Shown in pieces: positions 10,466 to 22,546 of a DNA stretch of 64,000 nt (position 1 is its first letter; every line of letters starts with the position of its first letter). Source of the DNA: Iris pallida (taxonomy: Eukaryota > Streptophyta > Magnoliopsida > Asparagales > Iridaceae); contig JANAVB010016199.1 in assembly GCA_029216955.1 (NCBI GenBank), positions 16,025,736 to 16,089,735 on the forward strand. The letters run 5' to 3'. A model generated the notes under the pieces. That model saw only the letters and a list, made by a program, of their open reading frames with translations, made no database searches and had not been told where the DNA came from. The position numbers and the translations under genes are program-made.

Positions 10466-13400
10466 TGTAACACCCAATTTCTGGAATGAAGGTAATTTTG
10501 AATTTTTGTGTTTAATTTATTTAATTATGATATTTAAATAATAATATGATTTTTTGGTAATTTTTAATCATTTTAAAACTATTTAAATCATGACTTGTGA
10601 TTTGGTGTGCAGCTAGTGAAACCGTAGAGACTGTCTGCCCTAGAGCCTAACCATGTCATTAGGATGATTTAATTATCATTTTTAGCCTAGGGGTAATTTG
10701 GTTATTTTGACTTATTTGAATTAATTGATGATTTATTGAATTGGTGAATTTTAGTTGACCTTGACTTGTTGAGACCTAGTGGACTAGCCTAGAAGCTAAC
10801 CCTAGCTACGGTAACCCTAATCTAGCTTGAGTTAACTCATTTTAGTCATTAGAGATTAGTTTTAGAATGAGAGGATTAGTTTAAGTGGAATTATTTCATG
10901 GTTTGTGATTTTAATGAAAGGACTAGTGATTTAAGGACTTAATGACTTGTGACTTGGCCCATGGCCCATTATTTGACACCCTAAACCTAACCAAACCCTA
11001 AATGACCAGCCACATAGGGATCCCCATCCTATATAAACACTTATTCATTAGGGCTTGCCTCCTTTATTTCATTCCAACACTTGGAGAAAGAGAGGTATTT
11101 TTCCCCCTTCCAAAAATCCCCATAAATCTATTTTTATTCCTTTTTAATCATAGTTTCTTGCATTAGAACCTAATACTTCCCTATTTTCTGATTGTGGGGT
11201 TTAATCCCAGCTTTGGATCATTTTGGAGCTTTTGCCATCAAAAGGAAGAATCCCACATTTGAAGCTTTTCCAAGCTTTTTCCACATATAGGTAAAATCCT
11301 TTAAATTGATTTAAATTTCGGTTTTCTTTGCATTTTGGGCTAGATCTAGGAGTCCCCTAGGTGTCCCCGAAATTTGGTTGGATTTCGTGTCCGTTTGGTG
11401 TCCGTATCGGACACGTGTCTATGTGTTATTTAAGGTGTTTGTTGAAATGCCTCAATGGATTGAATGTTAATATTTTTCAAAACAAATTATATATTTGGAT
11501 TGCTTATGAGATGTAGATTACGGATCTAGGTGACTGAGTCAATTTTTATGTGTTTTTGTGTCGGTTTTAGGGCTTGGACACGCTGCACGACACTGTCGTA
11601 CAGTGCCCTGCTGCTCGACGTGTCGTGTGCGCTGGAGACGACATGTTGCGACATGATATTTTAGGGGAGGGTGCGGGCTATCACTGACACCTTGCACCCA
11701 AAATTTGAGACGATTCTATGGAGTGGTTTGAGAGAAAATCCACCCGTACTGGAATTGCAAACACACACACACACACGTACACAGCTGTCCACTGATACGC
11801 GACTGGACATGCGACACGACACACATTAGACACGATATAGGCACTTGTATCCCTAGCCCTATACCTACGCTAGGGCTGGACACGAGCACGAGGCTCGAGG
11901 GTCGACACACGGGTCCCTAGATCGCATTGCACCTGTGCACGATGCTGCCTATGCGCAGTTCAGTCACACAGTGACATTTGGGTTTAGACACTTTTTGGAC
12001 ACTTCGTGTCCACTCTAGTGGACACGAATGGCTTTCCTTAGACACATGACACATAGTACACACACTGATATACCTGTTTGTGAATTTCGATGGTTAAATT
12101 GAGTTTTCGAATGGTTGGAAGTTATATATCAGTGTTATTTCAGTTGGATATGGGAACTGTCAGCTAAATTTTGAACCCTTTCCCGAAATTCAATGCTAAT
12201 TTAGTTTTAGGATTTAAAGAGGGTGTATACATATATGTTAGATTCTTGTTAAAATTCCATTTGGTTATAAGTTGAGTTTGGTTAATATTTAAATGTTAAT
12301 TCTGAAATTTCATAGGTTGTTTAATGAGATTTATATTGAATGTGTATTCCTGAGTTTAGATTGTTTTAAAACCTGATATTAGTTAGGACTTAAAACTGAA
12401 ATGTTCTTTACTGTCATTTCTGAGATGAAGGATTTCTAATATTGAATGTTTTTTGAGATTCCAGTTATGAGATTTGGTTTTGATTTCTGAAATTGAATGT
12501 AGTTTACTGAGATTCATATGTGAATGACTGAGTTTTAATTCCTAATGAACTGCCTAAACCTGAGTTTAGGTTCTAGCCTTCACTGTTTTCCAGAGTGAAT
12601 GGGCATTCACTGATTTCCTGTAAAAGCCTGAGATTCATTTTTACTTAACTGTAGACTGAATGGTTTCCTTAACCTGAGACTATTTTCCAGATTTCCTAAA
12701 TGAATGTTTTGTTTCAATATGTACACTGATTTTCCTATTGTCAATTCCTCTTTCCTGTATACACCCAGGTAATCACCCATTCCTATTAAACCTGAGACTT
12801 CTGATTCTCTTAACTGAGATTCATTTCTTCCTACACACATGCCTTACACTAATGTATTTCCCTGTTTTCCTATTTTCTTTATGTGCTCACTGATTTCAGG
12901 ATTTCCCACATGTCCTCATGTGACACTCTCTACACACACATGTTTCCCTCATTAATTTTCCTAATATATATACCACTGTTTCAGGATCACCCTCAAGCCT
13001 AACACACACATACCATATCACACTCTTTTGTATTCTCCCACACTCTCACTCATGACACACACACACTTGGACACATATATGTATTTTCCCATTCTCTATA
13101 CATAGGTATATATATATGTATTGAGATGTATATATATATATAGGTATCCTATATAATATATCAATGTGTGTGTACTAATATTATATTGATATATAATGTA
13201 TATGTGATATGCATATAGTAGCCTATATGTTATATGTATATTCTATATTATATTATATAATAGATCAATATGTGTATTCTAAATTAGATTATATAAATAT
13301 ATCGATGTGTGTATTAGATAAATATTGTCATGTGTTATGTGTTGATGTGATTATAGGTTGGTTTTAGGCATGATATAGCCTAGACTAGGGCTCTTAGCCT

Positions 13401-14930
13401 ATGGGTGTATCTGTGTGTCAGTATAGAGTCTAGTTAGACTTGTGTAGCCTTGTTAGACCTAGTTAGACTAGTATAGACTTGTTTGACTTAGGCTAGACTA
13501 GGATTAACCTAGTTTGACCTAGACAGTTGACCAGGTTTGACTTAGAGTTGACTTTGACCTAGATTGGCCTAGAAATCATGTAGATTGCATCATAAACATC
13601 ATTTGTCTAATTTTAAACACATTATAACCTGTACTATTCTATTTAGGATATTGTGACTCCGGTGCAGACATCTAACATTACACAACTCTTTTCAGAGTAT
13701 CAGGCGAGTAAATTCTCTGATAGTTCTCTCATTTACTTGTCAATTACTGTACTTCAGTTCTAGTTAGTTGTATGCGATTCTCTGTTACAACACGTATGGA
13801 TATTCTGGATTCATGTATACGACACACATTTATTATCTGGCCTCTATTACTGGAATCATTCTGGAATCATTTACTGGTATCATTATATTCTGGCTGGACT
13901 CATCTTGAATCATTGTGTCAAATTTTTGGATTCACTTACTGGGAGGGGAAATACTAGAGTAAGACATGTAGACATACCCCAATTCTGGAATCACCCTATG
14001 TTGGAATCAAACTGGAATGATAGCCATCTCACACCCGGCCAGGTGTGTGATGTGCCGAATTACCTATAGCCGTTTACATGTCGATCTCGGTATTTTAAAA
14101 TACACTGCTAGAGTATAGGCTGGACTCACCCTGGAATCATTGATCACTATGACTGGAATCGTCCCGTACTGGATTCATCTTGTATTAGATTCGTCTTGTA
14201 CTGGACTTATATTGGAGTTACACTCGTATACATTTACTGTCTGGACTTATATCATATTACCCTGGTTCAGCTAGTTCTTTTTTTTACAGTCTTTATTTCC
14301 ATGATTCTTCTCTTGTTTAGTTACTTACTTTTCTTGCACTTTATCTGTCTTTTTTTACCATCACCTGAATATAAACTGTCATGTTCATCAATACAACTGT
14401 CTATAACTGCTTTATAGTTCTTTGTCATTTACTTGGATTTTCTACATGAGATTGTGCTCATTCCTGTCCTGACTGGACCTGTTGAAATTTACAGATGATT
14501 GTCCTGAGGATATTTGCCCTACTCATTATGGACCTGACGAGGATAAGCTAGCTTTGGCCCCGACACTCAGGAGTGATCGGGATTTAGTTTAGTAGACATG
14601 CATCTGTTTTTATATAGAGCTTGTTGTATAGAATTGAGACTTGAGATGTATTTGAGATTATTTGAGATTGTTGTTATTATTTCAGTAGTTATTGTTGTCT
14701 TCAATTTCTTAGTTGTATTTCGGTGTTATCTTATCGTGCTTAGACTGTGATTGAGTTACACCATATCTTATACTTGTCCTTCGTTCGGAGTTGATCTTGA
14801 TGAGTACATTATATACTGCATAAGTTGATGGTTAGTTAGAGACTTAGAACAGCGTTCTACCGCCGCCACTGCGGCGTAGGCTGGGCGATGTTACGTACTC
14901 GTACCCTCACAGTGGGTGTGGGTCGTGACA
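10466..14930 (+). repeat. A 3' LTR
   Basis: It is the counterpart of 4260-8710, colinear over its whole length, with scattered base changes and small length changes in TA and CA repeats. It includes TATATAAA at 11030-11037, the cgtgtc-rich block near 11380-12020, TA repeats near 13109-13260, the GC-type donor at 13703/13704, and the acidic exon at 14495. Confidence 0.92.
14495..14592 (+). CDS. LTR acidic exon, A 3' LTR copy
   Basis: It is identical to the 5' LTR copy at the start (DDCPEDICPTHYGPDED) but reads through with AAG where that copy has TAG. It continues KLALAPTLRSDRDLV to TAG at 14590-14592. Candidate intron 13704-14494 has a GC donor (cag, then gcgagt), a cctgact branch-like site and tttacag acceptor. 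The upstream exon frame in A has a stop (TAA here, TGA in the other LTR), so A may no longer make the protein. Confidence 0.4.
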
Positions 14931-14935
14931 GTAGG
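14931..14935. repeat. Target-site duplication of A (right), gtagg
   Basis: It matches 4255-4259. D sequence resumes at 14936 with ttaatctctgatatg, as at 37803 in the other D LTR. Confidence 0.95.
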
Positions 14936-16477
14936 TTAATCTCTGATATGTAAGCATCATAATTTAATCACAAAAAGCAGTTTAATATATTAAAAATTTT
15001 CAGGAAATCGAATGACAGTTTTAGGTATAAAAAATTTAGGAAAATTCCCAAATTTGAATTAGAAATAGCAACTAACATTCAAGTCAATAGGTTGGTAATG
15101 TTTATGTCATATGAGAGGGTGTTGGGAGTCTGTCCAAGTGTCCAAGAACTGGACACAAACGTGTCCAATTGAAAACTCACACACACAGCAAACCAGTGCA
15201 CACATAGGCATCGTGCACGTGTGGACACGACATACGACTCCTCATGACACGTGGTCATGCACACGTGTAGCCCACGTGTAGGGCTACACAGTCGATACAC
15301 CACGACGTGTCCAAGTCGTGTCTAAAGTGGACACGAACGTGTGTTAGTGCGCGTGTCAGTGCGTGAATCCTGACAGTGCACGAGCAGTATGTGTCCAGTA
15401 CGGGCAAGAATTTTTTGCGTGTCGTGCATCATTTGCTCCCAAATTTTGGGAGCATGATGACAGTCACTACCCCATCCTGCCTACCAAAATTCGTGCCACC
15501 ACGTGCTGTGTCCATGGAGAAATCGTACACGGGCAGCAGGACACCCGACCGAGTCCCCGTACAGTGTGTCCAGTATAATTTAGGACACAAAATCGACACG
15601 AACACCAACTCAGTCTTCACAAAAATTAATGTACATACATAGATCTACAGATTCATGCAATTAGTTTAGCAAAATACGAAAATCAAATCCTAAGTGGCAT
15701 TCTATCAAACACTTGCACATACACATTGACACGTATCCGATACGGACAACAAACAACCTCGATTTCTAACCAAAATTTAGGGACAACTAGGGAACACCTA
15801 AATCTATGCTAAGATGCAAAGAAATCAGAATAATAGAACAATTTGAGGAGTTTTACCTATGGGTGCCAATGGCAAGAAAAGCCCCTAAAATAGAGTGTTC
15901 CTCCTTGCTAGCTCGAATCCCCAAATTGTTCAAAAGTGAAATTACTCTCCATAGACAGAAAATAGGAGAGTATTAGACTCTAATACAAGAAACTAGAGTC
16001 AAAAAGGAATTTAAATAGAAAAACTATGGATTGGAGAAGAATGGCCACACCTTTCTTTTTCCTAAGGGTCCATTCAATACAAAAGAGGCAATAACTAATG
16101 AAGAGAGTACTTATAGGGAGGGAACCCTAAGTGGCCAGCCATAGAGTATGGAAATTAGGGTTAGGGTTTAGTCTAATAGGCTATAGGCCAAGTTGCACTA
16201 GTCATGGAATCAATTCCTAAGTCTCAACCCTATGAACCAAATCATTTATCCTCCTATTTAAATCTTGATTTCTAAATGACTAACTTAGGTTGACTTAAGT
16301 TAGACTAGGATCTCACCATGCTACGCAAGTCACCATAGCTAGGGTTAACATCTAGGTTAGTCTCCAAAGTCTCAAATAGCAAAGTCAAAAATAGCAATCA
16401 CTAATTCAATAAATTAAAATAAATTCAAAAATTCTCAAATGACCAAAATACCCTCAAGCAAAAATGTGGTAGTGACA
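14936..16477 (-). repeat. D 3' LTR, segment right of A, containing the LTR 5' start
   Basis: It is colinear with 37803-39348. Read on the minus strand, the LTR starts at 16477 with tgtcactaccaca. The promoter lies near 16100-16170 with a telobox-like attagggttagggttt (16155-16170 on plus). A leader donor (catag/gtaaaa on minus) lies near 15857. The cgtgtc/gacacg-rich block is at 15120-15610. The 70-90 codon frames there are by-products of the near-palindromic gacacg motif. Confidence 0.9.
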
Positions 16478-16853
16478 AATCTACCCTCCTTAAAAGAATT
16501 TCATCCTTAAAATTAAAAGGCGAAACTAAACTGATGAGAAGGATAGACAATCATACCTCAAGGTCCAAAAAGATAAGGGTATCGCTCGTATATCTCATCC
16601 TCCCGCTCCCAGGTAGACTCTCCTGGAGAATGATGCCTCCATGCGACGCTAACCAAGGGTATCACCTGGTTTCTCAGTACCTCGGCGATCCAGAATCTCC
16701 ACTGGCTGCTCTGGATAACTGAGAGTAGGTACCACCTCAATCTCCGAATGGTCAAGTACATGGCTAGGATCAGCCACGTACCGTCTCAACTGTAATACAT
16801 AAAATACGTTCTGGACACCCACTAGTGCAGGTGGCATCTAGCCTGTATGCCAC
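16478..16853 (-). pseudogene. pol: D pol, 3' end: chromodomain-like tail
   Basis: On the minus strand this encodes the end of the D polyprotein: a VGVQNVFYVLQLRRYVADP stretch, then EVVPTLSYPEQPVEILDRR, then WRHHSPGESTWERED, ending YPYLFGP and a stop at 16558-16560. Two frames are needed, so there is one frameshift near 16660. This tail is the chromodomain-like module of Tekay-type chromoviruses, thought to direct integration. It continues at 30216 beyond element C. The stretch 16478-16557 is the 3' untranslated part and includes the purine tract (minus aaggagggtagatt) before the LTR. Confidence 0.85.
16849..16853. repeat. Target-site duplication of C (left), gccac
   Basis: gccac precedes the C LTR start at 16854 and recurs at 30211-30215. 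Joining the flanks restores the D pol frame (GDVAYRLD-type segment). Confidence 0.92.
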
Positions 16854-17193
16854 TGTCACTACCACATTTCTAGTTTGAGGGTATTTTTGTCATTTTTGAA
16901 TTATTTGAATTTAAAATATTTATTAGGAAGTTTTAAATAATTTAATTGAATGGTGTGATTTAAATACTGATTTAATTATTGCCTTGTGATTTTGGTTAGC
17001 CTAACCTAGATTGGACCTAACCTAGATTAGTCATAACTAACTTAGTGAGCCACTTTGAGAATTAGGTGGTTTTGGTTAATGGGTTAAGTCAAGTTTAGTT
17101 ATGGTTAAGTGATTTGCAAAAGACTAGGAAAGAGCCCTAGTTTCTAGGCCACCTATTAGCCTTGATTCATTCCTAGCCATAAGATGTAATCTA

Positions 17194-17247
17194 AAAACCC
17201 TAACCCTAACTAAAGTGGCCAGCCAAGACCCCCCTTGCCTATATAAT
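17194..17247 (+). promoter_or_regulatory. C 5' LTR promoter: telobox and TATA box
   Basis: aaaccctaaccctaacta at 17194-17211 is followed by tatataat at 17240-17247. The copy in the 3' LTR has TATATAAT at 26468-26475. It has the same arrangement as in A and D. The initiation site, near 17270, is inferred. Confidence 0.62.
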
Positions 17248-20200
17248 GTCTCCATAGGGATTTGTGCCTCTTTTTTTATTAGTTCTTCATTTTCCTAAAG
17301 AATAGGCAAGCCCTTATTTATTTTCTTCATAGTTTAATCAATAGGACTCCTTTATGATTGGGATTTCTTCCATAATGATCTAATCAATGTTCTCTTGCTG
17401 ATTGTGGAGTCAAATCTCAGATTTGCATCAATTTGGGGATTTTGGGTGGCTTTGAAGAACTCCTTGGAAGAGACTTGTTGTGTTGAAGAACACCATAGGT
17501 AAAATTCCTATCCACCCATTAAAACTAGGTTTTCTTTGCATAAATACCTAGCCCTAGGTGTCCTGGTCCTGTAGGAATAGGGTTTGCCATTTTTTGTGTC
17601 CTGTACATGTCCGTATCGGACACGTATCAGTTCTGTGCGCAGGTGTTCGACGAAATGCCACAAAGGGCATTTTGATCAAGTTTTCGTGATGTGTTTGAAT
17701 AGAAAGCAGTGTTTTAGTGTCGCTTACACATTTTTGATGCACTGAGGTGATTTCGAGTCGTGTCCGAGTCACACAGGACTCGTGGACACGCCTGCGCGCA
17801 CGCGGGCAGCAGTGTCCTGCTGCTCGTGGGTTCGAGTGGGCTATTTAGGACACGAGGGTGCGTGCCCTTTGACACAGAGCTCGGGGCAGTGTCTGATACG
17901 ACACTCCCCAAGCCTCGTGTCACTTGGTTACGTGTCGGGTGCGTGCAGACACGTGCACTGGTCACGCGAGCCCGTGCCAGTCTCGTGCGTGTCTGTGCTT
18001 TTGTTCTTGGACACTTGTGTCCTATTTTTGGACACGAAACTAGGTGTATGACACGTGCACACATTGAATGTTAATTACCAACCAATATTATCTAGCCTTT
18101 ACTACTATTTTAATGTTTAATTAGGAAAGCCCTACTCGACTGATACTGAGAGTATCAGTGAGTTTAGGTTCACTGTTAGAACACTGTTCTTCCCCTTTCT
18201 GTTAATTTCCTGATTAAGTATGTGCTAAATTATATCTTACATGTTATCTAGCCTATGATTTGTTGATTTTCACAGTAGAACACATTCACACTTTTCTGTC
18301 ATGGTTTGCACATTACCTGTCAATGTATCACTGATTTTCTATGTCAAATTGCTTCACTGTTAGATTAGGAGCTGCTTTTATATTCCTTCCTTAAACTGAG
18401 AATTCATGGTGTGATGTTGGTTAAGTTGTTGGTGGGTTTAGGTTTCGAATTTTCATTTGGACTGTTGAACTGAAACCATGTATACACTGTCAATCCCTGA
18501 ATTAATTTCCTGAGAATCCCATGTTTGCACTGTCACATTTGAACTAATGACACACACAGGTTTCCTGAGCACAAGCACACTGAGTATGATTCCCTTCAGG
18601 TATAACACTGTTAATTAGAACTGAAATATGATTCCTGAGAACCTATTCATGGCATTCTCACAATCTTGATTTCTGAGGTTAATGTTAATCTGTGAACCAA
18701 GATGGGGGATTTGAAATGAACTGAACTGTGTATTGGATATGAAAAACCTGAGAAATTGATGTGGTTCCCTTTCCTGTATTTTCAGAGAATGTCATTGCAA
18801 TTGAACCAAAAATCTGAGAACTCAATTAATGTGAAATGTTGATTAATTGGGTTCCTGCCTATTTTGTATTTACATGTCATATGTTGCTAAACCCCATTGA
18901 ATGTTTACACAAAACCTGAGATTCATTTACCCTTAATATGTTAACCTATGAACTGTTTCTAAAACTGAATTGGTTTTGTGTAGAAATCCTGAGATTCAAA
19001 TCTGAGAACCATGAAGTCAGACTATCACCAGCTTACATATTTTCCCACCCATCTATACTTCCTGTACACAGTCACTGTACACTGTTTCTATATTTCCTGC
19101 ACTGTTGGTAATTTCAGTCACTTAGTTTCCTAATTCCTGCTACTCACACACACAACACAGTTTTCACTTGCTGTCCTGTCAATTGTCCCACACACACACA
19201 GGTTCTAAAGTACACACACATGTCTTTCCCTCTAGCACACACACACATTTCATCATGTATACACACATTCCTCCTATCACACACACATATAAATTCATTA
19301 AACACACATACAGCTCCTATATATCCACACACACATATATGCATCCTATACATATATATATGTATCTAGATATTTCCTAATCTATGTATGTGTGTGATTA
19401 TATATATATATATATAAAATATATATATATATATAAATATATGTGGGTAAATAGTTAAGATAGCCTATGTGTAAATGTGTAATGTAAAGCCATGTGGGTC
19501 TTTCTATATGTGATAGCTAATGTGCTAGGCACATTTCTATTTGTATATGTGGATGTACATATATATTCATAGATGATAGTGATATATATTCTATATGTGG
19601 TATTGGCCTATGGTGTATCTATTAGACTAGTGAGGGCTTAGTTAGGCTGTTCAGTCTTGGTTAAGCCTAGAATAGACTAGTTAATCCTAGTTAGACTTGT
19701 TAGACCTAGTTCGACCATAGTTGATCTAGGTTTGACTTCTTGGTTGACCAGGGTTGACCAAGAGTTGACTTTGACCTACTTTGACCTAGACTAATGTAGA
19801 ATGCATCGTAGTGCTTCATCTTATCATTTTAGACTTGTTGTGACTTGTGCTGTTCTGATAAGGAGCCAGACACCGCTCCTCGGACGGTATATTTCAGTTG
19901 GACACTCATATAGCAGGCGAGTACATTCTCTGATCATTTCATATCATGTTTAGGATTATATTTCCTGCTTTAGACTATCTTACTAGATGCTGACACGTTG
20001 GTAACACGGATTAGTACTATATGGATCCCTTCATGAGATGTTATCCTTTTCGGGAGCATCAGATACTTTTGTCCAGTGTGTTTCACTTACATCACGTATC
20101 TTATGCTTCTATTAGCATGAATCTTCGAGAATCAGCTAGTAACTCATGTACTCTCATGATCACCGAGCCTTCACGAATCAATTCATGAATCACCCTATAC

Positions 20201-20562
20201 GGGTAGTAGTTTAGTCATGAATCTTAACGTAACTTGACTGGATCCTTGCATATTGATTGGGGTACGGGGGAGTATGAATGGTCATGTGAATAAATATCCA
20301 AAAGTAGTGTAGTCATGAATCACTCTTAGTGTAGTCATGAATCAGTCCTAAGCCATTCACATGTTCGTCTGTACTCTAAATCACTAACACTGTCTATCTT
20401 ATATATCATAGATATTTACTTACTGTCTCTTTCTTATATTATGCTGCTCTTTAGTTTCTTGTATTTTATTCTCTAGCATAATTATATTTCCTTTCCTGTT
20501 ATGACTTGTTGAGATATATTGTGCTCGTTCCTGTCCTGACTGGACCTGTCAAAATATTACAG

Positions 20563-20675
20563 AGGATGAGGATAAGGCTGGCTATCCCACTTATTATGGG
20601 GCTACCCTAGATGATAGTACAGACTTGGACCAGCTGCAGGAGCCCTTAGCTGTGGACGACACTCCTTTAGACTAG
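20563..20675 (+). CDS. LTR acidic exon, C 5' LTR copy
   Basis: After cctgactggac and aaaatattacag, phase 1 reading gives EDEDKAGYPTYYGATLDD, then STDLDQLQEPLAVDDTPLD and TAG (20673-20675). It is strongly acidic, with no membrane segment. The upstream candidate exon 19863-19916 is open in the matching phase. Its donor is tagcag/gcgagt, a GC-AG intron of 646 bases. D and E carry the same exon with the T-Y-Y codons changed silently. The function is unknown. Confidence 0.5.
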
Positions 20676-21005
20676 GATGTCTTCTTTTATATTCATTCTG
20701 GATGATTGTATATATTGGTACTTGGGATTTGGGATATGTATTTATCTTAGACACTTAGACTCTCCGTTGTACTTGGGATTTCCTTTTATTTCAGCAGTTT
20801 TATCTATCGATCATTTCATCTTATCTTCTGCCTTAGTTGTGATTGAGTTTACTTTCTGCATGTCACCCCCATTCGGGGAGTATAAACTGTTTAGCTTTAT
20901 ATTGTTAGATGTTGTGACCTAGGACAGCGTTCTACCGCCGATACTGCTGCGTAGGCTGGACGTACCCACGTCTCGTGCCCTTACTCTAGGGTACAGATCG
21001 TGACA

Positions 21006-21036
21006 CGTTTTTAGTGGTGGCCTATGCAGGTCTTGA
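21006..21036 (+). other. Primer-binding region of C
   Basis: cgtttttagtggtggcct then atgcaggtc directly follows the LTR. It is the same conserved block as in A, B, D and E, and no initiator-methionine complement is visible. The 210 bases from here to the gag ATG at 21250 show no other feature. Confidence 0.5.
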
Positions 21037-21249
21037 TTAGAAATGTAGTGGTATTCGAACTAGAATATTACTGCAGCCTGCAGTAGAATTAGAAATTTTT
21101 TGGAAGGTACTCAATCACATTAGAAAAACTCTTTATCAGATTCCGTATATCTAAATTTTGCTGCTTATTGTCTTCCTTTGAATTTAAACTGTCCTCCTTT
21201 GATATTTCGACTCATTCTCAGAAATTGTTTCTTTTGATCTGTCTCCAGG

Positions 21250-22539
21250 ATGGTTGAGACGAGGTCGCATCGCCAGGGCCAGGGGGATGCCGATAAGAGG
21301 TCTTCCACCTCTCATACTCAGCAGCCAGCCCCTGGAACCGTGGCCCCAGTCATGCCGGCTGGGGTAGGCGTTTCAGCAGCTTTCGGAGGAGCCCCACCAC
21401 CTGTGAGGCATGAGCCGAGTCCGGTGATTTCGGATGTGCTTCAGCAGCAGCAGCCACCTGCAGGGACAGTTGACGCCGTACAGCTGTTAGCCTTCTTCCG
21501 ACCGTACATGGAGGGTCAGCAGACACAGCAGCAGAGGCACACAACAGAGCTCATACGAGGCATTGAGCTGGCAGTGACTGCAGTAGAGAGAGTCATAGCT
21601 CAGCCAGCGGCAGCCCCGCAGCCGCACCAGCCACGGGAGAAGGGCATCCAAGACTTCCAGAAGATGCACCCGAGGGACTTTCGAGGGACAGAGGGGATCT
21701 TGTATGCCGATGAGTGGATCGAGCATATGGAGGAGATTTTCAGGCTGGCTGAGATCCCGACGAGGCTCCAGATAGAGGCAGCGGCCAACATGATACAGGA
21801 TCTGGCCCGTACATAGTACCAGACCGACCCGAGGGTTGGTATAGCAGGACAGACTTGGGCAGCATTCAAGAAGCTGTTCAAGGAGAAGTTCTTCCCAGAT
21901 GCAGCACTGGGAGCCCTCGAGACTCAGTTCGAGGCCCTAGTTCAGGGAAAGCAGTCTGTGGAGGAGTACGCAGGAGAGTTCTGCCGCCTGAGTAGATTTA
22001 TGGAGGACTTGTCGGAGACGACGAAGGCCCGGAGGTTCCGGAAGGGCTTGGTAAAGGAGGTCAAGTCCTACACCAAGAATGCCCGTAGTGCCACATTTGA
22101 GGAGATCCTGGTGGACGCACTAGCTGCAGAGGAGGATCTTGAGCTTAGGCTCAAGAGGGAGCGAGACTCCCAGGGAGGCAGCAGTAGTGGAGGACCGGCC
22201 AAGAGACCGCACTTTCAGCAGCAGCACCAGGAGCACCACCACCAGCAGAGGTTCCAGCCGCAGCAGTTCCAGCAGCCGAGGCATCAGCCAGTTCAGCATC
22301 AGCAGCAGAGGGTACAGCAGCAGGCACCGAGGCAGCAGGCCACCACCTGTGCTTATTGCAAGAAGCCAGGGCACGGGTGGGACGAGTGCATGAAGAGGTT
22401 GGGTAGATGCCTTCTTTGCGGAGCAGCGAACCATCAGTTGAGGGACTGCGATCAGTATATTGGCAGGATAGCACAGGGAGCAGGAGCAGGAGCCAAGGCT
22501 CCAGGGGGACCGCAGAAGGGACCGTTGCCGACTCAGTAG
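21250..22539 (+). pseudogene. gag: gag of C
   Basis: ATG 21250 opens MVETRSHRQG. The full frame would be about 430 residues. One TAG at 21814-21816 replaces the Trp of LARTWYQ, and the final TAG at 22537 replaces a Gln codon. The order is a Pro/Ala/Gln-rich N-terminus, a capsid-like domain around residues 150-290 (WIEHMEEIFR, EYAGEFCRLSRF, FRKGLVKEVKSY), a Gln/His-rich linker, and two intact CCHC zinc knuckles at about residues 367 (CAYCKKPGHGWDEC) and 387 (CLLCGAANHQLRDC), which bind genomic RNA. A deletion of about 41 bases near 22590, seen by comparison with D, shifts the frame between gag and protease. Confidence 0.9.
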
Positions 22540-22546
22540 CAGCAGT

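Larger units (their letters stand above)
4260..14930 (+). mobile_element. Element A, gypsy retrotransposon with gag only
   Basis: A has a 5' LTR 4260-8710 (4451 bp), an internal region of only 1755 bp, and a 3' LTR 10466-14930 (4465 bp), all flanked by the duplication gtagg. LTRs begin tgtaacaccca and end ggtcgtgaca. The internal region carries the conserved primer-binding-region block, a damaged gag, and a purine tract before the 3' LTR. Protease, RT, RNase H and integrase are absent. About 150 bases of unrelated-looking sequence join the end of gag to the 3' untranslated stretch. The two LTRs look very similar by eye, so insertion was fairly recent. A behaves like a non-autonomous derivative of a Tekay-type element. 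Confidence 0.9.
16854..21005 (+). repeat. C 5' LTR
   Basis: Order of parts: telobox-like ccctaaccctaac and TATATAAT (17194-17247), leader donor catag/gtaaaa near 17500, cgtgtc/gacacg block (17590-18060), CA-rich stretch (19140-19340), TA repeats (19392-19440), GC-type donor at 19916/19917, acceptor at 20562, acidic exon to 20675. The ends are confirmed by the target duplication. Confidence 0.93.

Noticed and set aside
17714..18074. Overlapping frames of over 100 codons on both strands, repeated at 26942-27302
   Set aside because: They lie in the gacacg/cgtgtc block, whose near-palindromic words keep several frames open; the two copies are LTR duplicates, so their agreement is not independent evidence.
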